NCBI GenBank assembly: GCA_964512995.1
Contig: CAZELM010000004.1
Location: forward strand, 1-64,000
Direction: 5' to 3'
Length of the DNA: 64,000 nt
Source of the DNA: CAZELM01 sp964512995
GTDB lineage: Bacteria; CSSED10-310
Shown one piece after another: positions 62,581 to 64,000 of this stretch. A program made the position numbers and the translations under genes. The notes beneath the pieces were generated by a model that worked only from the letters and a program-made list of their open reading frames with translations, ran no database searches and was not told where the DNA came from. Position 1 is the stretch's first letter. Every line of letters begins with the position of its first letter.

Positions 62581-64000
62581 CTATTTTTCCTGAATGGCAA
62601 AGCACTCGATCACGTCACCGATTTTAATGTCATGAAAGTTGTCCAGCGCAATGCCGCACTCAAATCCCTGAGCGACTTCTTTGGCATCGTCTTTAAATCG
62701 GCGAAGTGTGGTGATTTTGCCTTCCCAGATAATCGCACCATCCCGGATCAAGCGAGCGGACCCGGATCGAAGAATCTTGCCGGATGTCACATAGGAGCCG
62801 CTGATGGGTCCCACTTTGGGGACCTGAAAAATCTGCCGCACTTCGGCATGCCCCAGGACCACTTCCTGCATTTCCGGCTCCAACATTCCTTCCAATGCAG
62901 ATTGAATCTCCTCGATCAACTCATAAATGATACGGTACGTTCTGATTTCTATTTTCTCTTTGGCTGCTAATTTTCGCGTATTTGCATCGGGACGAACATT
63001 GAATCCGATGATAACGGCGTCGGATGCGGATGCCAGCATCACATCGTTGTCGGTAATCGCTCCAATCCCGGAATGGATGATTTTAATCTTTACCGATCCA
63101 CCGCTCATCTTTGTCAATGATTCCTCGATCGCTTCCAACGACCCCTGAACATCCGATTTTAAAACAATCTTCAATTCCTTCATATTTCCGGTCTGCAGCC
63201 TTGAGAAAAGGTCATCAAACGATATCTTGGAACTCCGTGCCATGGCTTTTTCGTGTTGAATCTGCTGGCGGTTTTGAGCTTGAAGTTTTGCGATGCGGTC
63301 ATTATCCACCACCTCAAAAATATCTCCCGCATGCGGAACTCCGGAGAGTCCGAGAATTTCCACGGGAGTAGATGGTGTGGCATCTGTAATGGATGCTTCG
63401 TTCCAATCCAGGAGGGCTCTGACCCTTCCATGATGCAATCCCGTTATCAATGCATCCCCGCAACGGAGTGTTCCTTTTTTGATGATGACCGTTGCCACGG
63501 GGCCACGTCCTCTGTCCAGGCGCGATTCAATGACAATCCCTTCCGCCGGACAATCGTATTCGGTTTTCAAATCCATGATCTCTGCCTGAACCAAAACCAT
63601 TTCCAAAAGTTCCCGGATGCCCTGCTTGTTCTTGGCTGATATCAGGCTCATCTGCGTCCGGCCGCCCCACTCCTCAGGTACCAAGTCATATTGAACCAGA
63701 TCTTTTTTCACTTTATCGACATCTGCATTCGGCTTGTCGATCTTATTGATCGCAACAATAATCGGAACGTCTGCTTCCCGAGCATGATTGATGGCTTCAA
63801 TCGTCTGCGGCATGATACCATCATCAGCAGCAACAATGAGAATGACGATATCCGTTACTTTAGCTCCACGTGCCCGAAGCTGTGTGAAGGCTTCATGACC
63901 GGGTGTGTCTAAAAACACGATTCGGCCTTCGGGTAAATCGACCCATGACGCACCGATATGCTGAGTGATTCCGCCCTCTTCCCGAGCGGCGACCTGCGTG
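62581..64000 (-). CDS. infB: Translation initiation factor IF-2 (5' part off the right edge)
   Basis: About 473 C-terminal residues are present; the frame is open to the window end. EEGGITQHIG, then FLDTPGHEAF (G3) and AINKIDKPNAD (G4) belong to the GTPase domain; SAKNKQGI is G5. Domains II, III and IV follow, ending HDIKIGDVIECF. The Walker A (G1) and the N-terminal domain lie outside the window. It heads the infB-DUF503-rbfA-truB-rpsO-pnp cluster. Confidence 0.96.
   Translation of the reverse strand, partial: TQVAAREEGGITQHIGASWVDLPEGRIVFLDTPGHEAFTQLRARGAKVTDIVILIVAADDGIMPQTIEAINHAREADVPIIVAINKIDKPNADVDKVKKDLVQYDLVPEEWGGRTQMSLISAKNKQGIRELLEMVLVQAEIMDLKTEYDCPAEGIVIESRLDRGRGPVATVIIKKGTLRCGDALITGLHHGRVRALLDWNEASITDATPSTPVEILGLSGVPHAGDIFEVVDNDRIAKLQAQNRQQIQHEKAMARSSKISFDDLFSRLQTGNMKELKIVLKSDVQGSLEAIEESLTKMSGGSVKIKIIHSGIGAITDNDVMLASASDAVIIGFNVRPDANTRKLAAKEKIEIRTYRIIYELIEEIQSALEGMLEPEMQEVVLGHAEVRQIFQVPKVGPISGSYVTSGKILRSGSARLIRDGAIIWEGKITTLRRFKDDAKEVAQGFECGIALDNFHDIKIGDVIECFAIQEK

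Noticed and set aside
1..64000. tRNA, rRNA or insertion sequences
   Set aside because: I looked in all larger gaps for T-loop motifs, rRNA-like blocks and transposase frames and found none; a covariance-model search was not possible here.

Overview
The window looks like part of a metagenome-assembled genome of an uncultivated, Gram-negative-type bacterium whose lineage I cannot name from sequence alone. A run of 100 N at 34116-34215 marks a scaffold gap. Kdo synthesis genes (kdsA, kdsD), a candidate outer-membrane beta-barrel protein and non-flagellar type III secretion genes (sctU, sctV) all point to a double-membrane cell. Many large proteins are secreted and built as signal peptide, functional domain, Thr/Pro-rich linker and a small C-terminal module. 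The module is either dockerin-like (6679-9114, 31340-33175) or an unnamed domain of about 110 residues shared by three proteins (10719-12977, 27976-30117, 45658-48039). I found no rRNA, tRNA, insertion sequence, phage block or CRISPR array.

Layout. 1-1000: non-coding tandem repeats (42-bp and 168-bp units) and a GC-rich palindrome. 1310-6461: surface sugar genes, with a nucleotide-sugar dehydrogenase and an SDR epimerase on +, and GDP-fucose synthase, kdsA and kdsD on -. 6679-19918: secreted proteins (S8 protease, transglutaminase-like protein paired with a collagen-like protein, a 2000-residue alpha-2-macroglobulin, a DUF899 protein). 19939-25828: type III secretion fragment on - (sctU, unknown, SycD-like chaperone, sctV, double-FHA protein). 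26049-36506: M28 peptidase, beta-helix protein, Fe-S-type flavoprotein, LamG protein followed by a decayed copy of its own tail, a second collagen-like protein containing the gap, and a GT87-like membrane protein.

36837-42981 is a tight seven-gene + strand operon: a PflX-like radical SAM protein, a Ycf46-like AAA ATPase, a Ycf35/DUF1257-like protein, a TPR protein, DUF2997, a zinc-ribbon membrane protein with a probably inactive signal-peptidase-like domain, and PilT. 43073-52454 holds envelope and housekeeping genes (beta-barrel, MtfA, EamA, secreted amidohydrolase, M23, NYN-cold-shock, YggU, IspD). 53284-55406 holds two overlapping genes that I read as a divergent pair of proteasome-fold (Ntn-hydrolase) subunits, one with an intact Thr/Asp/Lys triad and one without the Thr. 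55537-64000 holds an M23 peptidase, an HD hydrolase and then the canonical infB-DUF503-rbfA-truB-rpsO-pnp cluster, closed by a clear intrinsic terminator at 58169-58207; infB runs off the right edge.

Most promising for new biology: the proteasome-like pair, the Ycf46/Ycf35/DUF2997 operon in an apparently non-photosynthetic setting, the partial type III cluster with an unrecognised 216-residue protein, and the shared C-terminal domain. Start codons were chosen by visible Shine-Dalgarno spacing, so several genes are shorter at the 5' end than the longest open frame.
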